Assembly (NCBI GenBank): GCA_947034895.1 | Contig: OX344762.1 | Span: forward strand, 32,034,760 to 32,098,759 | Origin: Rhytidiadelphus loreus | Taxonomy: Eukaryota > Streptophyta > Bryopsida > Hypnales > Hylocomiaceae | Length of the DNA stretch: 64,000 nt | Direction of reading: 5' to 3' | Notes under the pieces: model-generated | What the model was told of the DNA's origin: nothing | The model's input: the letters and a program-made list of their open reading frames with translations, nothing else | Databases searched by the model: none | Part shown: piece by piece, positions 1 through 10,564 of the stretch | Layout: each line of letters begins with the position of its first letter | Numbering within the stretch: the stretch's first letter is position 1 | Made by a program: the position numbers and the translations under genes

Positions 1-337
1 TAGGGCAATGGTAGAAATTCCTCAAAGGCCGGGCAGAAGTGCAATGCCCGGTGCAATGTTTAACTCTAGTGTCTGACACTTAGGATAATAGTGGCAATTC
101 CTCCACGCAATAGTAGGTCTCCAGGAAGATGTTAACTTGCACCACTATAAATAGAAAAATAGCTATCATTGCACGAAGAGTAGGGGCGGCTCCTTGCTGC
201 CTCACAATAAATGCCAATTCTATGGCAATCACAATTAGCATGTAAAACGCAATGAAACTCTTCACCTCTGTGCAAATTCATGTTACCAAGGGAGTGCTTG
301 AGTAGAGTCGAAGGCAGAGGAGGCGGAGGTGAAGCAA

Positions 338-437
338 GGGAGCAGTTTCCACTTCACATTTCACACAAGAGCAATGCTAGTCAGATTCTATCATCAACAT
401 GAACTACAAAACCAAATTGCAATTCAAATTGAGGTCA
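338..437. repeat. Direct repeat, copy 1 (about 100 bp)
   Basis: This stretch recurs with a few mismatches at 696-795, a period of 358 bp. Both copies contain the words AATGCTAGTC and ATCATCAACATGAACTA. No coding potential is visible. The first 337 bases of the window hold nothing I can assign. Confidence 0.8.
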
Positions 438-695
438 TGAACTGAAAATAAGCAAAACTAGCAAAATCCCTCTATGCATTATTAAAAAAAGTGCCATCCA
501 ATTCTAATATGCAAATAACTATTCTTGTCTAAGATGACTACATACTACCAAAATGTCACGCTTCATGTCACTAAAAAAAACTACCAAGAAAGTAGGAACA
601 AGTCGTGATAGTTTTGATTCAAGTTTAGAGTTAGAGATGGAGGAAAAGTCATTTCTATTACAAACAGACTATCCAACTTCAGACTATGAACACAC

Positions 696-795
696 GGGAG
701 AAGTTTCTACTTTGCATTTCATACGAAAACAATGCTAGTCAAATTCTATCATCAACATGAACTATGGAATCAAATCGCAATTCAAATTGAGGTCA
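696..795. repeat. Direct repeat, copy 2, next to a MITE
   Basis: Second copy of the 338-437 repeat. A CACTA-like MITE lies immediately to its right, starting at 799 behind the target duplication CAA. Similarity between the two copies ends at this point. Confidence 0.8.
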
Positions 796-798
796 CAA

Positions 799-1003
799 CA
801 CTACAAGAAAACCACGTCTAAGTAGGTGTTTTTGTTGGACATCCAATGTAACAACTTGTGTTTTTATGTCAATAATGACGTTTGATGTAACATCTTCATG
901 TTGTATTGGACATCATTGTTGACATAAAAACATGGGTTGTTACATTGAATGTTCAATAAAATCCGCCTACTTAGACATCGGAAAACACTAGTTTCTTATA
1001 GTG
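799..1003. mobile_element. CACTA-type MITE (205 bp) with 3-bp target duplication
   Basis: The element starts CACTACAAGAAA and ends TTTCTTATAGTG, the classical CACTA (En/Spm) terminus. It is flanked by CAA at 796-798 and CAA at 1004-1006, the 3-bp duplication expected for this superfamily. The whole element folds back on itself: internal arms with AACAACTTGTGTTTTTATGT pair with a partner around 915-945. No transposase is present, so it is non-autonomous. Confidence 0.87.
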
Positions 1004-1134
1004 CAAGTTGGAAACAAGTGGAACTTGCAACCAACAAATTCATTATCAAGAAGCCTCACAAAGGGAATCTTGGAAACAATCTCAAGAAGGTATCTAAGTA
1101 AGTAGATGTTATCATAGAAAGCTTGTGAAGAATC

Positions 1135-1421
1135 ATTAGGGAGGTTTCAGGCTGCGAGTTCCCAGCTTGTTCCCAATGCGGGAATTGTGCTCTCGCAGCG
1201 CAGTGACGTAAAATAGAGACTGCCACGTCATTTTTTGAAGAAAAAAAATTAAAATTAATTTTTTTTCAATTTCTTTTTGCATTTTGAAAAGTATTTTTTT
1301 TTTAAATTTAATTTTTTTTTAAAAGGTGACGTGGCAACGCTCATGTTCGCAGGGACTGCTAGGAACTAGGCGATGGAAGGTGCTTGAAACGGCCCTCCAG
1401 AACCCCAGAATCTCCTCTAAT
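1135..1421. mobile_element. GC-ended, AT-cored foldback MITE, copy 1
   Basis: Begins ATTAGGGAG and ends CTCCTCTAAT. GC-rich ends contain short hairpins (GCTGCGAG pairing with CTCGCAGC near 1150-1199) and GGAACT/AGTTCC words, surrounding a poly-A/T core at 1230-1320 with TGACGTGGCA at its right edge. Similar elements lie at 6959, 13398 and about 40694. Direct repeats of about 30 bp (AACAATCTCAAGAAGGTATC) flank it at about 1075 and about 1430, a spacing of roughly 355 bp. The family assignment is mine, from internal comparison. Confidence 0.6.
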
Positions 1422-1595
1422 ACTTGAAAACAATCTCAAGAAGGTATCCGAGTCAATTGTGGAGCGCAACAAATTGAATATATGAAAATAAATTAGGTTG
1501 TATAAAAACATTATGTGATAGGAATTTTTAATAATAAGTTAGCCTTGATAGATAAGGGCCATGCACATTTTTCATAGTACAATGAGTATAGATGT

Positions 1596-1774
1596 CACTA
1601 GTAGTAATTAACATATGTTTTTTTTGACGGATTTTTCTAAACATCCACATGTTTTTATGTTAGCAATGATATCAAATAAAACATTGAGATGTTTTATTTG
1701 ATGTCATTGTTAACATGAAAAACATGTGGATGTCTAAGAAAATCTGTCTAGAAAAACATGGGTTCCTACTAGTG
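1596..1774. mobile_element. CACTA-like MITE (179 bp)
   Basis: Starts CACTAGTAG and ends CTACTAGTG. The arms are extended inverted repeats (CATCCACATG pairing with CATGTGGATG), and the centre is palindromic around ATGTTTTATTTGATGTCA. No matching 3-bp target duplication is visible (TGT on the left, TAG on the right), so this is an older or rearranged copy than those at 799 and 5153. Confidence 0.65.
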
Positions 1775-4077
1775 TAGACCAAAGGTTTCAGCGTCACATC
1801 ACGTTACATCTAAACGTTCATCATACCAACAAAACATCAAGATTTAACCCAAGCATTTGTTAACATATATGTATATATATATATAGCACATGCTCATATT
1901 TTAATTCAAGAAAAGAAGAATTATACAATTGAACCTATACTAGGGACGACCAATTCTTCAACCTCTAGCTACCTACAAGAAGACGTAGAGATTTCACCTA
2001 GCCCCAAAAGATCTAAACATTAAGCATTCATTACAAATAGTCTAAAGATAGTCTACATTGTTATACCTATAAAGTTATTTTCAATGTTTTAGAGATGAAG
2101 ACTATTGATAAAAAAAAAATTAATCTTTATAATAGATCCACCTTTCTTCAATATATGATTTTGAAGGAGATTCTTTAGGGCTGACACATCTTGTTTTTTG
2201 ACAATTCTATGTCTTATTTTATTAAATACATACATGCCAAGTTTCAAAAGTTGATGAGCATTTTTGCAAAAGATGCCCAAATTGCCTTAGTTGCAAAAAA
2301 AGTTCAAGGCAATATAACTTTTGATTTAGGCACACAATTAAAGAAAAAATCATATTTCCACTAAGGAAATACGTGTTCACACCTTGTGTCAAAATTTCGT
2401 GAACATCCAACCAAATTGACTTCATAAAAACCTACCCAGATTTTCAATTGTTCATTCAATGAACAATTTACCTTAAGTTTAGGAATTAAAAACTGCCATT
2501 TGGTCAATGGTACTTGAATTGAATTGATAGTTATTGATTTCATAGTGTATCTCCTATAGATGTATGTAGTATAAGGAAGGCTAAATTTGTGAAGAAGGAT
2601 AGCGGTGGGAAAAAATTGGACACTTAAATTTTATATGTAAGAACCTCAATTAAAAAACCGCATGAATGAATTTACAAAAACCATAAGATATTGGAAATAT
2701 GTCCCTAGTAGATTTTCATATAAAAAAATTCAGTCATCTTAAATGCAATAATTAAGGTAAGTAGTCCCACATCAAATAATTACCTTCTTAACTCATAACT
2801 ATACCTTAAATTACAAAAAGTGATCCTCCAATCTCATTGAGTTATCCAAATTTGGCAATTTCATCCACATTTTTAATAGATATGGGAAGTTTTAGGCAAA
2901 AAAATATTACTTTTATCCAGCAAAAAGAAGACAATTATTTTGAAATGGTGCAATCTAGCCCTATAGTGCAAAAAAGAAAGGCTGGTAGAAATCTTGAACA
3001 TTGGGGTTTGTTACTGTAGAACTAGTTGGTCCCTATAGAAATCTATGTCTGGGAAGTGTTGCAATTTAATTATGACCTAGCCAAATATTTTTGAAGACTT
3101 CCATATGACATAGAGAACATTGGAATGAGGTACCGCCCCCCAAAATGCCAAGTTAGGAAATCAACCATGTAGGGTAAAAAAATTCTAGCAATTTGATAGG
3201 CTACCATAACATTAGTTAGGATATTTATTATTTGAATTTTTTTCCCCAATGGACAGCCTAGGGAAAGAGAAGTAGGGCGGAAATCTTTGAGGCATGATTA
3301 GGCATGATTCTATGGAATCATTTGTTGCAAATTTGTTATCTTAAATTGCTTGTACTTGCTCAATTGGCTTGAATGCAATGTGTGTCTACTACGACTTGTG
3401 AGAGATTGCTTAGTGTGCAAAATTTGATCAAAACCCATGATAGAAATAGGCTTGGTAGCAAGAATTTAGAAGCTATACTTAGGATTGTATTGGGAGGCTA
3501 GTTGAGGAGTTTGATCATATTATTAATGATGTCATCTTTTTGTGGAAGAATGAGATTAAGTATCACTTCTTGTATGCTAACCCCTTAAGTTACTTGTGTT
3601 CTTCTATTTGATTGAGTCTAAGTTATGCTTCTTGTTTGTGTGGTGTACTTGATTGTGAGAAAAGCCAATACTCCTGACTTCCATGTTTTTTGTATTAACC
3701 AAGGCCTCCAGAAAATGCTTGGACATTCTTTTGGATCCTTGTATTTTTTGAAGGCTACATCCTTGGCTCTAAGAAGGTAAGGGCCCCAGATTCAATTCCT
3801 ACCAAGGATATTGCATTTTACAATGCACATAGAACCTTCAAAAGTATAATACAAAAAACATTACCAACTATACATGTTACAATCCATAAATATGCCAAAA
3901 TAAAAATAAAAAATTTGGCAATTTGCCAAATGGAAAAGAAAATTGTAGTATTTAAATTGCAAAAGGCACTTTGGGCATACATTCTATGTAGAAAAAAAAT
4001 TCTAAATTATGTTCAAAAAGGTCAAAAATACACCAATTTTCCTATAGAACTTCTTAGACTGTGGTAGAATTGTGGAA
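1775..4077. other. AT-rich intergenic stretch, no gene recognised
   Basis: Only short unconserved ORFs are present, with no splice-joined coding pattern. There is a short (TA)n tract near 1869-1884. Around 3765-3820 a short stretch resembles an internal RNA polymerase III box B (ATTCAATTCC), too weak to call. Confidence 0.6.
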
Positions 4078-4240
4078 ATCATTCCTTTTGGTAGAACATG
4101 AATGTTTTTTTTTAAAAGCACTTATTGGAGGTCACACTATTGTACAAAATCTCCCCTTTTTGCACCAAATTCTATGGATGAACATCTACACTTTTGTCTT
4201 ACATGGAAGGATTCTTTGTCATTCACCAGACACGTAGTGA
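4078..4240 (+). repeat. Dispersed ~170-bp repeat, single copy
   Basis: Related to units at about 7430-7620, about 7855-8040 and 12100-12280. Shared order of words: ATCATTCC, then CTTATTGGAGGTCA (elsewhere ACTCATTGGAAGTCAAACTA), then TTTTTGCAC, then TTTGTCATTC. At 12.1 kb the same sequence forms one arm of an inverted repeat, so these look like solo arms of a foldback element. Confidence 0.65.
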
Positions 4241-4499
4241 TTGCAATGGCGTTACGAGTTTAGTAAGCTAACCATAACATTCTATACTAAGCTATTTACA
4301 CCCATTGTAACATTGCTCAAAATGCAACACCTCCATTTGGACTAAATGGATTCCACAAAATATTGATTATACGAGAGAAGAAGAAGGTCGAGAAGAAGGT
4401 TAATTTGGGTATGAAAGATTGGTGTTTAGCTAGGCGTGAGTGAACTCAAGTGTATGTTGGGAATAGCTTAACTACCTAACCCTATAAACATCCGACATG

Positions 4500-4671
4500 C
4501 TCCTTCCTTTGTTAAATTCTTAGGTCCCTATATGAAGACAAGGTCATTTGACTCCACCATAGTCAGGTGGATTAAGGTAATAAGCACCTTACCAATGTCC
4601 AAATTTGAACTCATGACCATTTCAATGATATCCTACACTAAAGTGATTGAGCTAAGGCTACAAGTGTCTAA
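4500..4671 (-). mobile_element. tRNA-derived SINE-like relic
   Basis: On the minus strand, reading down from about 4660, the sequence runs GCCTTAGCTCAAT (box A-like) and, about 40 bases later, GAGTTCAAATT (box B-like), the spacing of a tRNA-type internal promoter. The cloverleaf is not intact, so this is not a tRNA gene. The 3' end of the element is not defined. Confidence 0.4.
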
Positions 4672-5152
4672 TTACATATGATGTACGCAAAAAAAAAGAT
4701 GAGAGTCAATGAGAGTCAAATGTTGATTTTTAGTACAACTAGACGCAATACTTTGAAAATTTATAACTTATTTATATGGTGTCTAAATAAGGTATGCTAA
4801 AGTGTATTGGAATCCTCTTTCAATTGTGAATATTCAATAAAAATAATTTATGTTTAATAATAACAACTATGATTAGTTGTAATTAGCGATGATTATAGAT
4901 GATCATGCCTTAGATTGCCCTATGTCTTATTGGATCTTGTTAGAAGTCAAAAGAGTATTCTAAATTATTTTCATATACAATTTTTGAACACAATATGAGT
5001 TAATTATGAATTTGAAAGTCCTAAAAATAGGTGTATTGAAAATCAACCTTAAGGATTGTACATTTTAAGTAAGAATCTATAGGTTTTGGTTTTTGAAAGT
5101 AGTTGCAATTAGGTGCAATTACCTTAAGGATGCTACTTATCAAGTGATCTAT

Positions 5153-5368
5153 CACTATAAGAAACCCGCGTTTTAGATGGCGTTTTGTAATTTTTTTAGA
5201 CAGATTTTAGGTGACATTAGGAAAAACAACTTGTGTTTTTTCACATCCAAGTTGACATCTAGATGTTATATTGAACGTGAAAAAACACAAGTTGTTTTTC
5301 CTGACGTCACCTAAAATCAATCTAAAAAAATTACAAAATGCCAACTAAAACGCAAGTTTCTTATAGTG
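5153..5368. mobile_element. CACTA-type MITE (216 bp) with 3-bp target duplication
   Basis: Starts CACTATAAGAAAC and ends GTTTCTTATAGTG. It is flanked by TAT at 5150-5152 and TAT at 5369-5371. Nearly the whole element is an inverted repeat, with arms such as AAAACAACTTGTG pairing with CACAAGTTGTTTT. It shares the AACAACTTGTG word with the MITE at 799. No coding capacity. Confidence 0.88.
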
Positions 5369-5371
5369 TAT

Positions 5372-6901
5372 TAACCCCCAATAGCCTCCTAATGGGATTT
5401 TGGATAAAACTTAGATGTGTTATAAAATGTATTTTTTCAAATCTTTTGAGGTTTTCATCAAAAAGAATTTTGTTACCTATCATGAATAGAAATTGTATAC
5501 ATGGTCAAATTTGAAAAATATTTATATATACTTTTCAAATCAATTCAAGAGTATATCACTTTGATAAACTACTAAAAAAACAATTTAGATTTTTAGTAGG
5601 CAAAAAATTCATTGATGATTGACTAAAATTTCAAATTACATTAGTGTGCCTTGTGTTGTTGCTACAACCAAAATACAATTGAAAGTGATTTTCTGATTTC
5701 TTAAAATACCTAACATAACTCAAAAATCTATAATTTACACATTTTATATGTCTAAAATCGCGAAATAAAGCTTGTGCATCCCTCCTTGTAGAGAGCTTTC
5801 CAATGATACCAAGAATGCAACCCAAGGAATGTATGATCCTGGAGATCTTACCATAACAAACAAACAAAACAAAACAAACAACCTAACTTCATTTTGGATT
5901 TTAGTTAAAGTGGCCAAAGTACTATACATTTTTGTTCATTTCTTCAATAGAAGTTAGGCAATAACAATTTCAATGAGGAATATCTATTCAATGACAATCT
6001 TTTTTTCAGTATATAAATAGGAATACTTGTTTTTTGTCCTACTTATAGAATGTTGATAGGCAGCAACCACAAAGTGGTTGCACTATCATTAAGGGTTAAT
6101 CAATCAATTAGAAGAAAAAGTTAGCGAATATTTTATTGGGTATAATTCCAAATGGGATGGATTTTAGCTAGCCATCTTATAAGATGAAAGGATTTTAGAC
6201 AAATTTTGGTGAAGTAGACTAAAGCTTATATCCTATCTAGAAAAATACTTGGCTTTAATAAGTAGTATTAGATCTTTGTAGTAGGGTTTAAAACCTCATA
6301 TCCAAAAGTATACTTCAAGTAAGATAAGAAGGTTTATACGTAACAATTTATCCATTCAAAGCAAATAAAAATTAGACAAAAATTCAACCAATTTTTGGAA
6401 ATTGTCATTTTTGAATAATAAATGAATAATTTTGCCTCCCCTTTGCTTCCATATTTGGACAATTTTAGGAGCTATAACCTTATATAAAAGTTGTGTGTTT
6501 GATTGGTAAATTGTCAAAGCTTAGCCATCTATTATAATAGGACAATGCACCTTACATTTGACCCTTTTGAAAAAGTTTGGCATGAACTAGTGTAAATTTT
6601 TTTGTCAATTTATTGCTAAAATCCAACTAGGCTTAGATATTTGTGACAAGGGTATAGAGATTTCAAGATTTTTTGAACAACATTTCACCAATTCTATCTA
6701 TTAAATCATACATGGATTTACCAATTCTTTCTTAATATAAAAATTTGTGTAATCCAAGTGAATAAATATATCATATGTGAGGGTTAGTTTCAATAAAGAC
6801 AAGCCAAAATTACATTTTCCTATCAAATTTTGACAGATCCACATCACCCTAAACAATCAAAAGATGACATGTGGCACCTATAAACAAAAATTGTTTAATT
6901 T
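5372..6901. other. AT-rich intergenic stretch, no gene recognised
   Basis: No conserved protein similarity, RNA gene or clear element boundary seen. The short ORFs overlap each other on both strands and look random. Confidence 0.55.
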
Positions 6902-7640
6902 GCGTTGAACCCGATCCTTTTGCAAAATAGTTCAAAACAAAAGAAACATGCCTCTTCCATTAGAAGAGATGGGGGGGTGGGTTGGAGGGCCGTTTTGGGT
7001 CTGTTCCCAGCTCTGTTCCCCCCAGTCTTCTCGAACTTTAGTGCCAAATTTTTTTTCTTTCAAAAAATACAAAAATACAAAAATAAATTTTAAGTCCTTA
7101 AAATGAAAAACAAATTTAAATATTTTTTTTTAATAAAAACTAACTTGGCAGTTGCTTGGCCAGGTTAGCGCAGGCAGGGAACGATGGATTTTGGTGGGTT
7201 TCAGGTGGGTTTCAAGTTGGGAACTTACTCTACAACAGCCCAAACACATGTAATGCATAATGATACAACTAATTTTAAAAGAACCAAACTCAATTTACAC
7301 TAGTGTGAATAGGCAAAGCGTGCATGTGACACTTTTTGACTAAAATTACTTATTACATAATTTATGTCAAACCTAACCATCTCACTAGATAGTTAATCCT
7401 TTAATGCCGGACTCATGCCTATGGAAATCATTCCTTTCAGTATTGTGTGACATCATGTACTTTAATAGAGAAAAATACTCATTGGAAGTCAAACTATTGT
7501 GCAAGATCTCTCCTTTTTGCACAAAATTCCGAGGATGAACAATTGCACTTCTATCCTACAAAAAAAAGATACTTTGTCATCCATTGGACAAAAAATGGCC
7601 TCACCATTGTTGAAGGGTTAAAAACAACATAAACATGGAT
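6902..7640. repeat. Unit 1 of a ~436-bp tandem repeat, split by a MITE
   Basis: The words GTTGAAC, TTCAAAACAAAA and AAACATGCCTCTTC at 6903-6957 reappear at 7648-7700. GTGTGAATAG at 7303 reappears at 7739, with the following 300 bases closely similar (CATGTGACACTTTTTGACTA, AATGCCGGACTC, GTGTGACATCATGTAC). A foldback MITE at 6959-7232 interrupts this unit but not the next. Confidence 0.75.
6959..7232. mobile_element. GC-ended, AT-cored foldback MITE, copy 2
   Basis: Begins ATTAGAAGAGATGGGG, followed by GGAGGGCC and CTGTTCCCAG. It has an A/T-rich core (7040-7140), then TTGGCAGTTGCTTGGCCAGG, and ends with GTTGGGAAC near 7222. This matches the layout of the elements at 1135, 13398 and 40694. It sits inside unit 1 of the 436-bp tandem repeat. 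The right boundary is approximate. Confidence 0.55.
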
Positions 7641-8065
7641 TTTCATGTTGAACTTGACCCTCTCTCAAAACAATTCAAAACAAAATAAACATGCCTCTTC
7701 ATCTTCCACTTATAGAACCAAACTCATTGATTTCTTTGGTGTGAATAGATAAAGTGTGCATGTGACACTTTTTGACTAAAATTACTTGTCATTGAATTTA
7801 TGTCAAACCGCCGACCCTCTCACAAGATAGTTAACTCTTAAATGCCGGACTCGTGCCCATGGAAATCATTCCTTTTAGTACTGTGTGACATCATGTACTT
7901 TAACAAAAAAAAAATACTCATTGGAAGTCTAACTACTGTGCAAGATCTCTTCTTTTTGCACAAAATACCAAAGACAAACAATTGCATTTCTATCCTACAA
8001 AAAAAGATTCTTTGTCATCCATCAGACACAAAATATCCTCAGCATTGTTGAGGAGTTAAAAACAA
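7641..8065. repeat. Unit 2 of the ~436-bp tandem repeat, uninterrupted
   Basis: Copy of 6902-7640 without the MITE. It includes the dispersed-repeat segment at about 7855-8040 that also occurs at 4078 and 12100. Confidence 0.75.
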
Positions 8066-8347
8066 CATCTTCATCTTTGCTGTCTTAAAAAGACCCAAAC
8101 GTTTTATGCAGGTGTGAACAGACAATAGTCCATGTGTTCTGACTTCCGATCTCAGGTGTCGAACATTCTTCCCATGTGCGTCGAGTGTCCACCGGGACTG
8201 GCGCTAAGGTTAGCTCCTTCGATGCCCTAAGCTTAGCTTAGCCCTGCGCTGCGCTCATTTTCGTCGGAGCGCCGGAGACGGCCTGCCCTTTCCATCGCCT
8301 CCTCGCACGCCGCGTGCGTGCCCGTAATCCAGCTTCGTGGCGCCACC

Positions 8348-8936
8348 ATGGTAAGAACTCGCGTTAGCTCCAGTCCCTTCTCTGCTACAATTTTTTTCGC
8401 CTTGATAAGGCGACGAGTTTGGCGCAAATGCGACATTTTCCCGTTTAGGGTTTGTTGGGCTTAGATTGTTTTTTCACCCCAAAGTGTTGTGTGCGGTAGC
8501 GAGCAGGAATTGGAGGGAAATTATTTCCAAGGTGATTTTTTCGATGGTTCCGGGTCGACGGTCGGTTTCAGGATTTCCTCCGGGAGCTTTGTGGTGCAAT
8601 TTGTCTGTTTTGTTTTTGTCCTCGCGACTGGGAAGAGGGAATGGCAGGATTTTTGACAGTTTGTAATATTGCGTGGAGGCTGGTCGCGAGTCGTGTATTC
8701 CAGTCGTGGTTTCAATCAGGAATTTTGGTTGGATTGGGAGTTCAGCGCAGGCGTTAGAATCTCACCATTAGATCATTTGTCGGAGGGCGAAGTGTGAACT
8801 TTTCTTCCCCGTTTCCGCAGTCGTGGTCGGAGATTGGACAGTCGATTCATGATAGGCTTAGCTTTCCTCCGCGACTGAGTGTCGACCGTGGCGTTGGGTT
8901 ACTAATTTTGTTTCTTGTTGGTGGCAGGAAGCGTGA
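8348..8936 (+). promoter_or_regulatory. Spliced three-codon uORF in the 5' leader
   Basis: An ATG at 8348-8350 in a good context (CCACC before it) directly abuts a consensus splice donor, GTAAGA at 8351. Removing the likely 5'UTR intron 8351-8927 (acceptor GTGGCAG) joins the ATG to GAA GCG TGA at 8928-8936. The result is a minimal uORF, Met-Glu-Ala-stop, that exists only in spliced mRNA. If the intron is retained, a different frame is read. The intron is inferred from consensus sites. Confidence 0.45.
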
Positions 8937-8948
8937 CAATTTGGTAGC

Positions 8949-8969
8949 ATGCAGTCATCTTTGACGTGA
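8949..8969 (+). promoter_or_regulatory. Second short uORF (6 codons)
   Basis: ATG at 8949 opens a six-codon frame (MQSSLT) ending at TGA 8967-8969, 42 bases before the main start codon at 9012. It lies in the same leader exon as the main ORF start. Whether it lowers translation cannot be told from sequence. Confidence 0.4.
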
Positions 8970-9011
8970 ATATTCAATCGTTGTCTGAGGCGTATCTTAG
9001 GGTGGGGACTC

Positions 9012-10564
9012 ATGGCTCATGATTCAGGCATGGACATGTATGGGCAGGAGCCCCAGCGTAGGGCTGAAATCTACACTTACGACGCCCCGTGGCTTATTTA
9101 TGGCATGAACTGGAGCGTTCGCAAAGACAAGAATATGCGTCTTGCCATCGGATCTTTTATCGAAGAGCAGTGCAACAAGGTGGAGATCGTGCAGCTGGAT
9201 GATGAGACGTGTGACTTTAAGGCAGACCCGAAACTGTCATTTGAGCATACCTATCCGACTACAAAAATCATGTTTATTCCTGACAAAGAATGCCAGAAAA
9301 CAGACTTGCTGGCTACTACTGGGGATTATCTACGCATATGGCAGGTTTGTGCTGACTGACGATGATTGAGCAATGTCTTTTGCGAATACCAGTGTTAAGA
9401 ATTAGAATTTACGTCACCAAATTTTTTGTTCCCAAGGTCTTGTTCCAGGGTTTCGAACGGATGTTCATATTCAAATTCTGATTTTCTTGTTTTTTTTCCC
9501 CTTTCTAGGTTTCTTTCTCTCGTAGTTCACTATACGAGGATAAAAGGGTTTAATTTTGTCTTCGAGACCTGGGCGCATTAGGTCATTCTTTGTTCCTCAC
9601 AGTTTGAGGGTACTTGCGGTCCTGATCGCGTCAAATTCGTGGTGGCTTCTGATTGTCAGTCATGCACGTTGTCACCCTCTTTGACTAGTTTGTATTTTGC
9701 GCAGATCCACGATGATAGGGTGGAACTGAAAAGTCTTCTCAACAATAACAAGTACAGTGAATACTGTGCCCCGTTGACGTCGTTCGATTGGAATGAGGCT
9801 GAGCCAAAGCGGTTGGGGACGTCGAGCATTGATACAACTTGTACAATTTGGGATATCGAAAGAGAAGTGGTAGACACCCAACTGATAGCCCACGACAAAG
9901 AAGTTTACGACATTGCGTGGGGAGGTGCTGGTGTGTTTGCTTCCGTCTCAGCAGATGGATCCGTTCGCGTGTTTGACTTGAGAGATAAAGAGCATTCGAC
10001 GATTATTTACGAGAGTTCGCAACCGGATACGCCTCTTCTGCGATTGGGATGGAACAAGCAGGACCCGCGGTACATGGCCACCATCTTGATGGACAGCGCC
10101 AAAGTGGTGGTCCTGGACATTCGTGTGCCAACCGTACCAGTTGCAGAGCTGCAGAGGCACCAAGAGTGCGTGAATGCTGTTGCGTGGGCTCCGCACAGCC
10201 CTTGCCACATCTGCACGGCTGGAGATGATTCACAGGTAGACTTTTGGAATACGAGGACGTTGTTATTGACTTCTGCATAACTTTGATTTCACCTTCTCTT
10301 CACTTTCACTTTCACTTTCACTTTCACTAAGATTCTTGCTTTCATATTTATTTGGCTTGTCCGTTGTCTGAATTGCAACATTTGGTTCCTGTGCAGGCTC
10401 TGATTTGGGACCTGTCATCGATCAGCCAACCCGTTGAAGGCAACCTCGACCCGATATTAGCATATACGGCAGGGGCTGAGATTAACCAGCTGCAATGGTC
10501 GTCCACCCAACCTGATTGGGTCGCCATAGCGTTCTCAAGCAAGCTCCAGATATTACGTGTTTGA
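9012..10564 (+). CDS. LWD1: WD40-repeat clock protein, LWD1/LWD2 (AN11/TTG1-like) type
   Basis: Three coding exons: 9012-9344, 9705-10235 and 10397-10564. All junctions are phase 0 (CAG/GTTTGT, GCAG/ATC, CAG/GTAGAC, GTGCAG/GCT). They encode 343 aa, against about 346 for Arabidopsis LWD1. Diagnostic stretches: [16 protein letters not shown] near residue 25, FDWNEAEP near 130, [20 protein letters not shown] near 145-165, [55 protein letters not shown] and the C-terminus [21 protein letters not shown] proteins are WD40 scaffolds that act with TCP factors to activate clock genes such as CCA1. TTG1/AN11 paralogues build MYB-bHLH-WD40 complexes. This sequence reads closer to LWD than to TTG1. Start chosen at the first ATG of the conserved frame. 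A leader intron and two uORFs precede it. Intron 2 carries a CTTTCA hexamer repeat at about 10297-10330. Confidence 0.95.

Noticed and set aside
80..265. Hydrophobic 61-codon frame on the minus strand that could be a small membrane protein
   Set aside because: No conserved motif, no splice partner and no promoter evidence. It is near the window edge, so a real gene fragment cannot be excluded but is not supported.
553..738. 61-codon plus-strand frame
   Set aside because: Partly inside a direct repeat, with no similarity to any protein known to me.
3745..3830. Possible tRNA or SINE box B on the plus strand
   Set aside because: Only a single weak box B-like word. No box A and no cloverleaf.
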